A DNA stretch of 64,000 nt from Acidovorax carolinensis (GCF_002157145.1 NZ_CP021361.1:2411001-2475000), one strand, 5' to 3'. Counted from the stretch's first letter, positions 1 through 10,305 are shown. Numbers and translations: made by a program. Notes: generated from the sequence alone by a model not told the origin.

Positions 1-136
1 CGGGTATGCAAAGAGCGCATGCGAAGGTGCGACTCTCTGCCCGGCGCCAAAACACCGCACCGGTTCAATGCCCGGCGCGGCAGGGTTCGAGGAGGCGCTG
101 CACGCGGCTGGAGAGCTGGTCTGTTTGCGGCCACTT
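1..136. other. Unassigned left edge
   Basis: Two forward frames stay open from the first base to about 165-171, so the 3' end of a plus-strand gene may enter from the left. The stretch is too short to recognise a product or choose a frame. It runs into the hairpin repeat at 137-197. Confidence 0.2.
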
Positions 137-197
137 CGAGCTATCAAAAAAAATAGCTGCTAGCGCTTTATGGTAAAGCGCCAGCAGCCTTTTTTGC
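137..197. repeat. GCTAGCGCTTT-type hairpin repeat / likely terminator
   Basis: A long inverted repeat (arms GCTGCTAGCGCTTTA and TAAAGCGCCAGCAGC, one mismatch, 3-base loop) is flanked by A and T runs. It lies 3' of the chemotaxis gene and could end its transcript from the minus strand or a gene entering from the left. The same core recurs near 5,735, 11,505, 18,300 and 19,300, so this is a member of a dispersed family and not only a local terminator. Confidence 0.75.
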
Positions 198-262
198 CTC
201 AAACCACTGCCACTACCAGTCCATGGCTGGCACGCCGGGCGCGGGGCGGCACCACTGCGGGG

Positions 263-2008
263 TCAGAAGGATTGCCAGTCGGCTTCGGCGCCTTGCGCCA
301 CCAGTGCGGGCGGGTTTTGGCGCTGGGGTTTGGGCTGGGGCGCCGCCAGCGTCTGCCGGGGCTTGGCAGCTTGTGCCGGTGCAGCGGCACGTTGCAGGGC
401 CGGGCTGGTCGCGGGCGCAGCCACCCGCGCCGCAGGGCTGCGCGACACCAATTGGTCTGCACCACCGGCCAGCTTGAACACGCTGACCGCCTGCGACAGG
501 TGACCCGCCTGGCCTTGCAGCGCGTCGGCCGCAGCCGTGGCTTGCTCGACCAGCGCGGCGTTCTGCTGGGTCACCTGATCCATCTGGGCAATGGCCTGGT
601 TGACCTGTTCGATGCCCGAGGTCTGCTCCTGGCTCGCTGCCGTGATCTCGCCCATGATGTCGGTCACCCGGCGCACGCTGCTGACGATCTCCTGCATCGT
701 CTTGCCGGCCACGTCCACCTGCTGGCTGCCCTGCTCGACCTTGCTGACCGAATCGTCGATCAGCAGCTTGATTTCCTTGGCCGCTTCCGCCGAGCGCTGC
801 GCCAGGCTGCGCACTTCGCTGGCCACCACGGCAAAGCCGCGTCCTTGCTCGCCGGCGCGGGCTGCTTCCACGGCCGCGTTCAGCGCCAGGATGTTGGTCT
901 GGAAGGCAATGGAGTCGATCACGCCGATGATGTCCACGATCTTGCGCGACGAGCTGTTGATCGCATCCATGGTCTGGACCACCTGCGCCACCACGTCGCC
1001 CCCCTGGACCGCCACGCCCGATGCCGTGAGCGCCAGCTGGTTGGCCTGGCGGGCGTTGTCGGCGTTCTGCCGCACGGTGCTGGTCAGCTCCTCCATGGAC
1101 GCTGCCGTTTCCTCCAGCGAGCTGGCCTGCTGCTCGGTGCGAGACGACAGGTTCTGGTTGCCCGCCGCGATCTGGCTGGTGGCGCTGGCCATGCTTTCTG
1201 CTCCGCCGCGCACCTCGCCCACCACCTTGGACAGGCTTGCGTTCATGTGCTGCAGCGCCCGCATCAGCTGCCCCGTTTCGTCGCTGGATGCGACTTCAAT
1301 GCGGGAGCTCAGGTCGCCATCGGCCACGGTCTGGGCCACCTGCACGGCGAGGTGGATGGGCCGGGTGATGGAGCGCGTGATGTTCCAGGCAATGACCGCG
1401 CCCGAAAAGATCGCCAGCAGCCCCAGGCCCAGCATCCAGTTGCGGGCCGACTCGTATTGCGCCTGGGCTTCGGCGTTGGCACGGATCGCAACACCGGTCT
1501 GGTACTCGATCAGGCCAAACAGCTGCCCCAGCGTGTTGTCGATGGCGGGCGCGACCTTGCCCACCATGTGCTCGGTGGCCTCCTGGGTCATGTTTTTGAG
1601 GGCCATGTCGAACAGCTGGTTGGTCAAGGGCTCGGCCCCTGCCAGCGCGGCATCGACGCGGGCCAAAGCCACCTTGCCGCCTTCGCTTTTGACCAGTTTT
1701 TCCAGCGTTGCCCGGCCCGCGGCGTACCGGGCACGGGCCTCGGACGCGCGCTTCAACTGGGCCTGCTTGCCCGCTTCATCGGCTACCAGCACCATCATGC
1801 CGGCGGCGTTGGAGATGTCGCGCACATGGCCCAGCATGAAACTGGCGGCTTCCAGCTTCTTGTTGTTGTCATTCACCAGCTGATCCAGGCTCGACTGGGT
1901 ATTGGCCAGGGAGACAAGCCCCATCCCCAATACAACGGCCAGAAACAGCAAAACAACCGTAAAACCCAGCCCCAGGCGGGTGCCGATCTTCAAATTGACC
2001 CATGACAT
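263..2008 (-). CDS. Methyl-accepting chemotaxis protein
   Basis: A 581-aa transmembrane chemoreceptor that signals to CheA/CheW. Residues 1-10 are cytoplasmic, TM1 is about 11-33, the periplasmic four-helix sensor runs to about 190, TM2 is 191-210, then a HAMP linker and a long coiled-coil signalling domain. The hairpin tip holds the conserved [20 protein letters not shown] track. The protein ends in DWQSF, which fits the xWxxF pentapeptide that tethers CheR/CheB, so it is probably a high-abundance, adaptation-competent receptor. The ATG at 2008 (MSWVNLK) is chosen over an in-frame start at 2158 because the extra 50 residues are unlike any receptor N-terminus. The ligand cannot be told. Confidence 0.93.
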   Translation of the reverse strand: MSWVNLKIGTRLGLGFTVVLLFLAVVLGMGLVSLANTQSSLDQLVNDNNKKLEAASFMLGHVRDISNAAGMMVLVADEAGKQAQLKRASEARARYAAGRATLEKLVKSEGGKVALARVDAALAGAEPLTNQLFDMALKNMTQEATEHMVGKVAPAIDNTLGQLFGLIEYQTGVAIRANAEAQAQYESARNWMLGLGLLAIFSGAVIAWNITRSITRPIHLAVQVAQTVADGDLSSRIEVASSDETGQLMRALQHMNASLSKVVGEVRGGAESMASATSQIAAGNQNLSSRTEQQASSLEETAASMEELTSTVRQNADNARQANQLALTASGVAVQGGDVVAQVVQTMDAINSSSRKIVDIIGVIDSIAFQTNILALNAAVEAARAGEQGRGFAVVASEVRSLAQRSAEAAKEIKLLIDDSVSKVEQGSQQVDVAGKTMQEIVSSVRRVTDIMGEITAASQEQTSGIEQVNQAIAQMDQVTQQNAALVEQATAAADALQGQAGHLSQAVSVFKLAGGADQLVSRSPAARVAAPATSPALQRAAAPAQAAKPRQTLAAPQPKPQRQNPPALVAQGAEADWQSF

Positions 2009-2228
2009 GCGGAATATTCCTTGTAGTACGTTCTTGTTGCAGACCCGGACATGGCGTCCAGACCCCTTGTCTCCCTTGACGCCGCAGGCTGGCCACCGCG
2101 CCCTCCGACACCGGTGCGACCAGCACCTCGGCGCGCAATAGGCAAGCCCAAAAATCAAGGATCCCGGCGAACTTTAACTGTTTGTTACCTTTTATGTCGA
2201 AGCGCAAGCACCTTGGCGACAAGTTTTT

Positions 2229-2807
2229 TCATCGCACCACGGTAATGGCCCCAAACCGCAAGTGGTGCATGAACTCGCGCAGGATCAGCAGCCCGGCAGC
2301 GAAATCGGTGCCCTGCGGCAGCCCCTCGCGCACCACCGGACGCCCTTCGGCCACGGCGGCCAGGCGCTCGAACACGCGTTCCATGGCATCGAGCGGCATG
2401 GCCATGCGCTCACCTGGCGCCAGCCCTGCCAGCAAGGCCACCTCGCGCACCAGCGCATCGCTGCACAGCAAGGCCGTGCCCGGCGGCAGCAACGGCACGG
2501 CGCGGATCACCTCGTCTTCCACGGTGGCGATGGCGTGCTCCATCTCCAGTGGCGTGGGCGGGCTGCGTTTGAAAAATTGCCGCGCCGTTTTCTGCGCGCC
2601 CATGTCCAGCACCAGCCAGGCCATGGCCTCGTCACCCTGCCCCGTGGCAACGGCCGTGTGTTCGGCGCCGATGTGCAGCACCGTGATGGCAGCTTGCGTG
2701 GCGGCGCCGGCCCGCAGGCCACGGTAACGCGCGCGGATATCGGTTGCAATAGCCTGCGCCGCCGCGCCGGGCGCGGGTGACGGTGAAGTGGGTAACGGTT
2801 CATTCAT
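2229..2807 (-). CDS. Conserved hypothetical protein
   Basis: A soluble protein of about 192 aa that I do not recognise. There is no signal peptide or membrane segment. The middle has a VLHIGAEHTAVATG stretch followed by VLDMGAQKTA, faintly like the alternating strands of ASKHA-type ATPases, but no complete nucleotide-binding motif can be pointed to. The ATG at 2807 follows a GGAAACC purine stretch; the upstream in-frame start at 2882 adds low-complexity sequence and is less likely. It is about 120 bp from the RNB gene on the same strand and could be cotranscribed with it. Confidence 0.6.
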   Translation of the reverse strand: MNEPLPTSPSPAPGAAAQAIATDIRARYRGLRAGAATQAAITVLHIGAEHTAVATGQGDEAMAWLVLDMGAQKTARQFFKRSPPTPLEMEHAIATVEDEVIRAVPLLPPGTALLCSDALVREVALLAGLAPGERMAMPLDAMERVFERLAAVAEGRPVVREGLPQGTDFAAGLLILREFMHHLRFGAITVVR

Positions 2808-2927
2808 GAGGTTTCCTTGCGCGGGTTGCGCCCATGTTGCGGCTGACCGGAGTGGAGGGGACGTGGACACGGCACAGGCCATTGCATGGTGGAGGGCACC
2901 GCAGTCTGCGCCGGACTGGTACCGTGC

Positions 2928-4400
2928 TCAGTGCGCCTGCTCGAAATCGATGAAGCCGCGCTCGACATTGGTGCTGACCAGCTTCACGCGGATCTTCGCC
3001 CCCACGTCGAGATTGAAATCACCCGACACCAGCAGGCCCTCGGCCGGCGGCGTGAAGATGCGCACCCAGGTGGCGCTTTCGGTGCGGCCGGTGACGATGG
3101 CGTCAAACTGCTGGCCGATCAGCCCCTGCATGAACAGCGCCGCCTCGGATTTGCGCACGCTGCGCTCCACCTTTTGCGCCGCGTCTTCCTGGTGGGTGCA
3201 ATGCTCGGCCAGCGTGGCCAGCTCGGCCAGGCCATAGGGCGGACGCTCGCCCGACAGCAGCGCCTTCACCATGCGCAAGCTCACCAGGTCGGGGTAACGG
3301 CGGTTGGGCGCCGTGGAATGCGTGTAGTCGCGCACTGCCAGGCCGAAGTGGCCGATGGGCTCGCCCCGGGCATGCTCCACCACATATTCGCCCGACCCCA
3401 TCAGCTTGATGATGACCAGCGACAGGTCGGGAAAGCGCAGCGGATCGGCCTTGCGCTGGCGCGCCAGAAAGCCCTCGAGCGCACGCGAATCAGGCTCCTT
3501 GGGCAGCGCCTCGCCGTATTTGCTGGCCACTTCCACGATGCGCAGCCAGCGCTCGGGCGAACGCACCACCCGCCGCAGGGCGCTGCCGCCGTGCTGCGCC
3601 AGAAACTGCGCCGTGCAGGTGTTGGTGGCGATCATGAATTCTTCGATGAGCTGGCGCGCCCGGTTTTGCGCTTGCTGGCGGATGTCCACCACGCGGTCGC
3701 CATCGAACACGGCACGCGGCTGGAAGGTTTCCAGATCCAGCGAGCCCGCGGCGCGCCGGCGCGCGCGCATGCGCTGGGCCACCGCGTCCTGGGTGCGCAG
3801 CTGCTCGTCCATGCCGGGCACGGCGCGCGCGGCTTCGGGCAGGTCGCCTTCGCCCTCGATCCACGCGGCCACGGCGTCGTAGGCCAGCTTGGCGTGGTTG
3901 CGCACCCGCGCCCGGTGCACGGTGGAATGGGTGACGGCGCCTTCGGCATCCACCACCATCTCGGTCACGATGGCGAGGCGCTCCTGGCCGGGGTTCAGCG
4001 AGGTGAGGTCGGTGGAAAGCCGCTCGGGCAGCATGGCAAACACCCGCGCCGAGGTATAGACCGACGTGGTGTTGGTGTGCGCGTGCTGGTCGATGGCAGA
4101 GTTCTTTTTGACCAAGGCGTCCACATCGGCCACGGCGACAAAAATCTTCACGGCGCCGTTGCTCAGGGGGCCGCAGGCCGTGAGCTGGTCGAGGTCGAGC
4201 GAGTCGTCGTTGTCGATCGAGCACCAGGGCAATGCCGTGAGGTCGCGGATGCGCGGGTCGTCGTCCTGCCCGGCGGCCCCAATGGTCTGCAGCTGCTGCA
4301 GGGCGCGCGGCGGAAACTCGGGCTCCAGGCCCCGCTCTTTCATGGCGTCGATGGCAATGCGCACCAGATCGCTGCGGTGAAATGTGTGTTGTTTGTCCAT
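2928..4400 (-). CDS. RNB-domain exoribonuclease (RNase II/R family)
   Basis: A 490-aa enzyme predicted to degrade single-stranded RNA processively 3' to 5'. The acidic metal-binding cluster of the RNB domain is at residues 61-71 (SIDNDDSLDLDQL), and the TAPNRRYPDL segment near residue 360 is the typical RNB signature. An S1-like strand set follows at the C-terminus (TESATWVRIF). The protein is shorter than E. coli RNase R (about 800 aa) and lacks the N-terminal cold-shock domains, so it is a compact RNB protein, not a classical RNase R. The ATG at 4400 gives MDKQHTF; upstream in-frame sequence overlaps the MFS gene. Confidence 0.88.
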   Translation of the reverse strand: MDKQHTFHRSDLVRIAIDAMKERGLEPEFPPRALQQLQTIGAAGQDDDPRIRDLTALPWCSIDNDDSLDLDQLTACGPLSNGAVKIFVAVADVDALVKKNSAIDQHAHTNTTSVYTSARVFAMLPERLSTDLTSLNPGQERLAIVTEMVVDAEGAVTHSTVHRARVRNHAKLAYDAVAAWIEGEGDLPEAARAVPGMDEQLRTQDAVAQRMRARRRAAGSLDLETFQPRAVFDGDRVVDIRQQAQNRARQLIEEFMIATNTCTAQFLAQHGGSALRRVVRSPERWLRIVEVASKYGEALPKEPDSRALEGFLARQRKADPLRFPDLSLVIIKLMGSGEYVVEHARGEPIGHFGLAVRDYTHSTAPNRRYPDLVSLRMVKALLSGERPPYGLAELATLAEHCTHQEDAAQKVERSVRKSEAALFMQGLIGQQFDAIVTGRTESATWVRIFTPPAEGLLVSGDFNLDVGAKIRVKLVSTNVERGFIDFEQAH

Positions 4401-4426
4401 GGATGCAATATAAGTTGCCAGAGAAA

Positions 4427-5647
4427 TTAGCGCTGCCCCGTCGCAGCAGGTTGCAGCACCCCAAAAACCACGATGGCCGCCACCGACAGCGCGGCAGCCA
4501 GCCCGAAGGCCAGGCCCGGCGCCACCGCCCACAGCGCGCCCGCCATCAGCGATGCGGGCAGGTACAAGCCACCCGTCACAAAGTTGTAGACGCCCACGGC
4601 CGTGGCGCGGCGCTCGGGCTCCAGGTCGGCGATGAAGGCCTTGCTTTGCGACTCTTCGATGGCATAGAACACGCCATACAGGCAAAAGATGCCCACCATT
4701 TCCCAGCGGCTGGCCGCCACCACCAGCCACACGTTGAGGGCCGCATAGAACGCATAGCCCAGCACCACGATGCGGCTGCGGCCCACCCTGTCGCCCAGCC
4801 TTCCAGCCAGCGGTGCGGCCACCACGCAGACCATGTTGAACAGCGCATACAGCAGCACGATGTCGGTCATGCCAAAGCCCACGCCATGGGCCTTGAGCAA
4901 AACAAAGCCGAGGCTGAAATACGCCAGTGCAAACACCCCTGCCGGCAGCAGAAAACGCTTGAACGCCGGGCTGAGCTGCTGCCAGTTCTGCCGCACGCTC
5001 TCGCGCGCATGGGGCTGGCCGCGCTGGTCGGGGATGCGCGTAAGCACCACCACGGCCACCACTGCCGGCACAAAGGCCACCAGGAACAGCAGGCTGTAGG
5101 TGCTGGCCGATTCGCCCAGCAATTTGAGCAGCGCATAGGCCACCAGCGGGCCCAGCACAGCGCCCGCTTTATCGAGCGCCTTGTGCACGCCAAACGCATA
5201 ACCACGCGATTCCTTGGCCGCAATCGACGACAGCCAGGCATCGCGCGGCGGGCCGCGAAAGCCCTTGCCCAGCCGTTCGATGACCCGAAAGACCGACAAC
5301 CCCACGATGGACGACGACACCAGCAAGATCAGCTTGGCCAGTGTCGAAAATGCGTAGCCCGCCGTGGCAAACCACTTGCGCCGGCCGCTGCGGTCTGACA
5401 GCCAGCCGGCCAGGTAATTGAGCGACGAGGCCGAAAAATCCGCCAGCCCCTCGATCAGCCCCAGCAACGCTGTCGATGCACCGGCCACCGTGGTGAAGAA
5501 GACGGCAAACACCGAGAAGATCATCTCGGAGCTCAGGTCGGTCAAAAAACTCACCAGACCCAGCTTGAGCACATCGGGGTGCAACCTGGCACGGCGGGAG
5601 TCGGCACGGGCCGGGCCAGCGGGCGATTCGGGGGTGGGCAAGCTCAT
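4427..5647 (-). CDS. MFS transporter
   Basis: A 406-aa major facilitator superfamily permease with about 12 hydrophobic segments. The loop between TM2 and TM3 has GWLSDRSGRRKW, the family's GxxxDRxGRR motif, and a second conserved loop reads GKGFRGPPRDAW. The charged, proline-rich N-terminus (about 25 residues) is cytoplasmic. Substrate cannot be inferred. It lies 26 bp upstream of the RNB gene on the same strand, which suggests cotranscription. The 3' end of a hairpin repeat lies about 85 bp upstream of its start. Confidence 0.88.
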   Translation of the reverse strand: MSLPTPESPAGPARADSRRARLHPDVLKLGLVSFLTDLSSEMIFSVFAVFFTTVAGASTALLGLIEGLADFSASSLNYLAGWLSDRSGRRKWFATAGYAFSTLAKLILLVSSSIVGLSVFRVIERLGKGFRGPPRDAWLSSIAAKESRGYAFGVHKALDKAGAVLGPLVAYALLKLLGESASTYSLLFLVAFVPAVVAVVVLTRIPDQRGQPHARESVRQNWQQLSPAFKRFLLPAGVFALAYFSLGFVLLKAHGVGFGMTDIVLLYALFNMVCVVAAPLAGRLGDRVGRSRIVVLGYAFYAALNVWLVVAASRWEMVGIFCLYGVFYAIEESQSKAFIADLEPERRATAVGVYNFVTGGLYLPASLMAGALWAVAPGLAFGLAAALSVAAIVVFGVLQPAATGQR

Positions 5648-5729
5648 GGATTTCGTCCGGGTTCCTCAAGCACCCCATTGTGATGCCCCTTAGCAGGCTT
5701 GACATACATTGAAGATCATCCGTCGATTT

Positions 5730-5785
5730 ACTATCATTTACATAGCTGCATGCGCTTTACAGAAAAGCGCTTCAGGCCATTTTGA
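5730..5785. repeat. Hairpin repeat, degenerate copy
   Basis: A diverged member of the GCTAGCGCTTT family: TAGCTGCATGCGCTTTAC, then AAAAGCGCTTCAGG. It lies between the divergent MFS and methyltransferase genes, so it cannot be a shared terminator for both and more likely sits in their promoter region. Confidence 0.55.
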
Positions 5786-5830
5786 CTCCATAAATCACAT
5801 ACCGTGCCCGGCACCGTCAAGGCCTGTGGC

Positions 5831-5885
5831 ACCATCGCCCCACCATCGCCCCACCATCGCCCCACCATCGCCCCACCATCGCCGC
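5831..5885. repeat. Five tandem copies of an 11-bp unit
   Basis: The unit ACCATCGCCCC is repeated five times in tandem; the last copy ends GC in place of CC. It is intergenic, about 65 bp upstream of the methyltransferase start. Copy number of such short units usually varies by replication slippage, so it could tune spacing in the promoter, but no promoter element is clear. Confidence 0.85.
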
Positions 5886-5950
5886 GAACAATAACGGGCA
5901 AACGCCCGGCATGTCCGTTCAGCCCCAACTACTGCACAAGGCCACGCACC

Positions 5951-6577
5951 ATGACCGCAACGCCCTTCACCGACGCCGCAGCCACCTGGAACCAGCGCTA
6001 CACCGGCCAAAACCACCTCTTTGGCCAGGAGCCCAACGACTACCTGCGCGCGCAGGCCCACCACATCGCACCCGGCGGCCGTGTGCTGTGCGTGGCCGAT
6101 GGCGACGGGCGCAACAGCGTCTGGCTGGCACGCCAGGGCCTGCAGGTGGATGCCTTTGACATCTCGGATGTGGGCGTGGCCCAAGCCAGGCAGCAGGCCG
6201 CAGACGCCGCTGTCGTCGTGAACTACTGCGTGGCCGATTGCGACCAGTGGCCCTGGCCCACTGCCACTTATGACGCCGTGGTGGCCATCTTTGTGCAGTT
6301 TGCCGACCCCGCCATGCGCGAGCGCCTGTTCGCCAATATGGTGGCTGCGCTCAAGCCCGGCGGCTTGCTGGTGCTGCAGGGCTACACCCCCAGGCAGTTG
6401 GAATACAAGACCGGCGGGCCACCCATCCTGTCGCACCTCTACACGCCAGAGCTGATCCGGTCGGCCTTCGCGGGCCTGCAGATCATCGAGCTGCGCGACT
6501 ATGAAGCGGTGCTGAACGAGGGAACCCAGCACAGCGGCCAGTCGGCCTTGCTGGGGCTGGTAGCGCGCAAGCCATGA
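5951..6577 (+). CDS. Class I SAM-dependent methyltransferase
   Basis: A 208-aa cytoplasmic methyltransferase. Motif I reads VLCVADGDGRNSVWLA near residues 50-65, followed by the acidic end of strand 2 (DAFDIS) and the motif around YDAVVAIFVQF. The KPGGLLVLQGY segment near residue 140 is the usual post-motif. This pattern is close to TehB/UbiE-like small-molecule methyltransferases; the acceptor is unknown. The ATG at 5951 is preferred because upstream in-frame codons translate the 11-bp tandem repeat. The P-type ATPase follows after 25 bp. Confidence 0.85.
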   Translation: MTATPFTDAAATWNQRYTGQNHLFGQEPNDYLRAQAHHIAPGGRVLCVADGDGRNSVWLARQGLQVDAFDISDVGVAQARQQAADAAVVVNYCVADCDQWPWPTATYDAVVAIFVQFADPAMRERLFANMVAALKPGGLLVLQGYTPRQLEYKTGGPPILSHLYTPELIRSAFAGLQIIELRDYEAVLNEGTQHSGQSALLGLVARKP

Positions 6578-6602
6578 TGTGCCACCACCCAGCGCGATAG
6601 CC

Positions 6603-9326
6603 ATGGCCGCCCCTGAGACGCAGACACCCACGGTGATACCCGCCCCGCAAGGCCTGAGCGCCGCCGAGGCGGCCCGCCGCCTGGACTCGGAGGGCCCCAA
6701 TCTGCTGCCGGGCAGCGCACCCAAGTCCATGCTCGCCATCGTGCGCGACGTGCTCACCGAGCCCATGTTTCTCATGCTGCTGGCCGCTGGCGGCATCTAC
6801 CTGGCGCTGGGCGACCGGGGCGAGGCGCTGTTTTTATTGGGCTTTGTGTTTGTGGTCATCGGCATCACGCTGGCGCAGGAGCGCAAGACGCAGCGCGCGC
6901 TCGAATCGCTGCGCGACCTGTCGGCCCCGCGCGCGCTGGTCATCCGCGACGGCCAGGAGCAGCGCATCGCCGGGCGCGACGTGGTGCGCGGCGACCTGCT
7001 GGTGCTGCACGAGGGCGACCGCATTGCCGCTGACGCGCTGCTGATCGACGGCCAGCTCGAAGTGGATGAATCCCTGCTCACCGGCGAAGCCGTGCCCGTG
7101 GCCAAGCTGCCCGCAGCACCGAACGAGCAGGTGTCAGCCAGCGTGGGTCCGCTCCAAGCCAGGCCAGCCCCCTCGGGGGGCAGCGCAGCACACGAAGTGG
7201 CAAGCGTGGGGGCCACGGCCGCCAGCGCCGGGCCCCCCAAGCCAGGCCAGCCCCCCGGGGGGCAGCGCAGCACACGAAGTGGCAAGCGTGGGGGCTGCCC
7301 ATATTTTCGCCAGCACCGTCGTCACGCGCGGCGTGGGGGTGGCCGATGTGTGCGCCACCGCCGCCCACACTGCCGTGGGGCGCATCGGCGCCGACCTGGC
7401 GGCAACGGTCGAGCCGCCTTCTGCGCTGCAACAGGGCTCGCGCCGGCTGGTGCGCACGCTGGGCACGGCTGCCGTCGTTCTGGCGCTGGCGCAGGTGCTG
7501 CTGGGCTGGTGGTGGAACGGCCGCCCCTTGCTCGACAGCCTGCTTTCGGGCATTGCGCTGGCCATGGGCATCCTGCCCGAGGAGATTCCGGTCATCCTGA
7601 CCGTGTTTCTGGCGCTGGGTGCGTGGCGCATCTCGCACCAGAAGGTGCTGACGCGGCGCGTCACTGCCGTCGAGGCGCTGGGCGCCATCACCGTGCTGGC
7701 GGTGGACAAGACGGGCACGCTCACGATGAACCGCATGGCCGTGGCCGAGCTGGCCAGCGCCGACCAGCACTTTCGCCCCGAAGGCGCCAGCGACCTGCAT
7801 GAGCACTTTCACCTGCTGAGCGAATTTGCCATGCTCGCCACGCCTGGCGACCCGTTCGACCCCATGGAAAAGGCCATCCAGCAATTTGGCCACCAGTGGC
7901 TACAGGGCACCGAGCATGTGCACGACGGGCGCGAGCCCGAGTTTGAATACGCCCTTTCGGGCGAGATTCTGGCCATGACGCGCGTGTTCGCCAGCGACGA
8001 GCCCGACGTGCACCTGCTGGCCACCAAGGGCGCGCCCGAGGCCGTGGCCGACCTGTGCCACCTCGATGATGTGCGGCGCCTCGCCATCCGCCGCCAGGTG
8101 GAGGCCATGGCCGAGCGCGGCCTGCGCGTGCTGGGCGTGGCGCGCGGCCGCTGGAAGGGCGCAGCCCCCGTCCCCGACCAGAGCCCGCCCTGGCCGCAGA
8201 GCCAGCACGATTTCGACTTTGATTTCCTGGGCCTGGTGGCGCTGGCCGACCCGCCGCGCCCCGAGGTGCCTGCCGCGCTGGCCGAATGCCGGCGCGCGGG
8301 CGTGCGCGTGATCATGATGACCGGCGACCACCCTGCAACGGCCCGCGCCATCGCGCAGCAGGTGGGCCTGTCGGATCGCCCCGACGTCATCACCGGCGCG
8401 CAGCTGGAAGCACTGGACGATGCCGCCCTGCGCGAGCGGCTGCGCCATGTAGACCTGTGTGCGCGCCTCAAGCCCGAGCACAAGTTGCGCCTGGTGCAGC
8501 TGCTGCGCGCCAGCGGCGAGGTGGTTGCCATGACGGGCGACGGCGTGAACGACGCCCCCGCCCTCAAGGCCGCCGACGTGGGCATTGCCATGGGCGAGCG
8601 CGGCACCGACGTGGCACGCGAGGCCGCCGCGCTGGTGCTGCTGGACGACAGCTTCGCCCGCATCGTCGCTGCCATCCGCCAGGGCCGGCGCATCGACAGC
8701 AACATCCGCAAGGCCATCCGCTTCACCTTTGCCGTGCACGCCCCCATCATTGCGCTGGTGCTGGTGCCCACGCTGCTCAAATGGCCCACGCTGCTGATGC
8801 CGGTGCACATCGTGCTGCTGCAGTTGCTGATCGACCCCACCTGCGCCATCGTGCTGGAGGCTGAGCCCGAAGACAGCGGCAGCATGGCGCGGCCGCCACG
8901 CCCGGTGTCCGATTCGCCCTTTTCCATCGCCCCCTGATGCACTCGGTACTGCAAGGTCTGGGCATTGCCGCCGTGTTGCTCGCCGGTCAGTACTGGCTGG
9001 CCGGCCAGTGCTGGGCCAGCGCACAAAGCCGCACCGTGGTGTTTGGCACGCTGGTGCTGTGCGTCATGCTGCTGATTCTGGCCAACCGCGACCTGTCGCG
9101 GCCAGCGCTGCGGGGCATCACCACCCCCAACCCCTGGCTGTGGCGCATTGCCGCCGCCATGGTGGTGTTGCTGGCGGCGGTGCTGGGCATTCCGTGGCTG
9201 CGCATGCTGATGGGGCTGGCGCTGCCCGGCCCCCAAGGCGTGGTGGTGGCCGCTGGACTGCTGGCGCTGTGCCTGGTGTGGCTGGAGCTGGTGCGGCGGG
9301 CGGGCCGGCGCCGCCTGATCGCCTGA
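6603..9326 (+). pseudogene. Cation-transporting P-type ATPase, broken into three frames
   Basis: The remains of a PEEIP-type cation pump of about 890 residues. Frame A (from 6603) has TM1-2 and the actuator motif LLTGEAVPV. Frame B (to 8937) has the PEEIP membrane motif, DKTGTLTMN phosphorylation site, MMTGDHPATA and TGDGVNDAPAL hinge. Frame C (8937-9326) supplies 129 residues with four hydrophobic segments, which match the C-terminal membrane bundle these pumps need. The first shift follows insertion of two copies of a hairpin repeat at 7154-7295. The second lies at a five-C run near 8930-8934, where one missing base would explain it. If the sequence is right, no intact pump is made from this locus; a homopolymer sequencing error is possible for the second shift. 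Confidence 0.75.
7154..7295. repeat. Two copies of a G/C hairpin repeat inside the ATPase
   Basis: Copy 1 (7154-7213) and copy 2 (7237-7295) are almost identical over 60 bases. Each has an arm of C and an arm of G around CCCCCTCGGGGGG (copy 2 lacks the T), then CAGCGCAGCACACGAAG and a tail AGCGTGGGGGC. They are 83 bp apart start to start. Related copies sit at 13195, 14341 and 15495. They lie just after the TGEAVPV motif of the ATPase, where homologues would have a short loop. Confidence 0.8.
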
Positions 9327-9339
9327 TCGCCTGCAGCGG

Positions 9340-10305
9340 TTACGCAGCGCCACCGCCGCGCATGGGCGGCGCGGCATGGTCCAGGTCGGGCTTGCGCCAC
9401 GGGTCCACATGGGTCATGAGGTTGAGCACGCGGTGGCGCTGCAGCACGCGCTGGCGTGCCTGCACGGCGATGTCATGGCCCGCCTCCACCGAAAGGGCGG
9501 CATTCACCTCCAGGTGCGCATCGACCACGATCATGTCGCCCATCTTGCGCGTGCGCACATCGTGCACGCCGCTCACGCCCGGCGTTTCCAGCAGCGTCTG
9601 GCGAATGGCCTGCACCTCCTGCTCGTCCACCGAGCGGTCCATCAGGTCGTGCAAGGCGTCCCAGCCAAACTCCCAGCCCATTTTGGCCACCATGAAGCCC
9701 ACAATCAGCGCGGCGATCGGGTCGAGGATGGGGTAGCCGGCCAGGTTGCCCGCAATGCCAATGCCCACCACCAGCGACGAGGCTGCATCCGAGCGCGCAT
9801 GCCAGGCATTGGCCACCAGCATGCTCGACTTGACGCGTTTGGCCACGGCCAGCATGTAGCGAAACAGCAGCTCTTTGCCCACCAGCGCGGCACCCGCCAC
9901 CCACAGGGCGATCACATGCACCTGCGCAATGGCCTCGGGGTTCTCCAGCTTGACCACCGCCGACCACACCATGCCCACACCCACGCCCAGCAGCAGCAGG
10001 CCCAGCACCAGCGAGGCCGCCGTCTCGAAGCGGTGGTGACCGTAAGGGTGGCCCTCGTCCGCGTCTTTTTGGGCATGGTGGTTGGCAAACAGCACCACGA
10101 AATCGGCCACCAGATCGGACAGCGAGTGGATGCCATCGGCAATCAGGCCCTGCGACTTCGCCAGCACCCCCACCACGATCTGGATGGTGGACAACACCAG
10201 GTTGACGCCCACACTGACCCAGGTGCTGCGCGATGCGGCGGCCGCGCGCTGCGCGGGGGTGTGCTCGGAGTCTTCGGAGTCGTCAGAAAAGTCGTTGAAT
10301 TTCAT
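9340..10305 (-). CDS. Cation diffusion facilitator (CDF) metal transporter
   Basis: A 321-aa inner-membrane divalent cation/proton antiporter of the CDF (FieF/ZitB-like) family, expected to export Zn, Fe, Co or Mn. TM2 has DGIHSLSDLVADF and TM5 has HARSDAASS, the two motifs that form the transport site, and the loop HPYGHHRFE is typical. A cytoplasmic C-terminal domain of about 100 residues (HDVRTRKMGDMIVVDAHLEV) follows. The ATG at 10305 is used; the longer frame reading to 10446 enters the EamA gene. It converges with the ATPase remnant (13 bp apart) and is 137 bp downstream of the EamA gene. Confidence 0.9.
   Translation of the reverse strand: MKFNDFSDDSEDSEHTPAQRAAAASRSTWVSVGVNLVLSTIQIVVGVLAKSQGLIADGIHSLSDLVADFVVLFANHHAQKDADEGHPYGHHRFETAASLVLGLLLLGVGVGMVWSAVVKLENPEAIAQVHVIALWVAGAALVGKELLFRYMLAVAKRVKSSMLVANAWHARSDAASSLVVGIGIAGNLAGYPILDPIAALIVGFMVAKMGWEFGWDALHDLMDRSVDEQEVQAIRQTLLETPGVSGVHDVRTRKMGDMIVVDAHLEVNAALSVEAGHDIAVQARQRVLQRHRVLNLMTHVDPWRKPDLDHAAPPMRGGGAA

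Noticed and set aside
170..2005. A 611-codon plus-strand frame over the chemotaxis gene
   Set aside because: It is the antisense of a clear chemoreceptor and has Gln/His/Arg-rich sequence without any domain; typical shadow in GC-rich DNA.
5831..5885. CRISPR array
   Set aside because: Units are 11 bp with no spacers; no cas genes are in the window.
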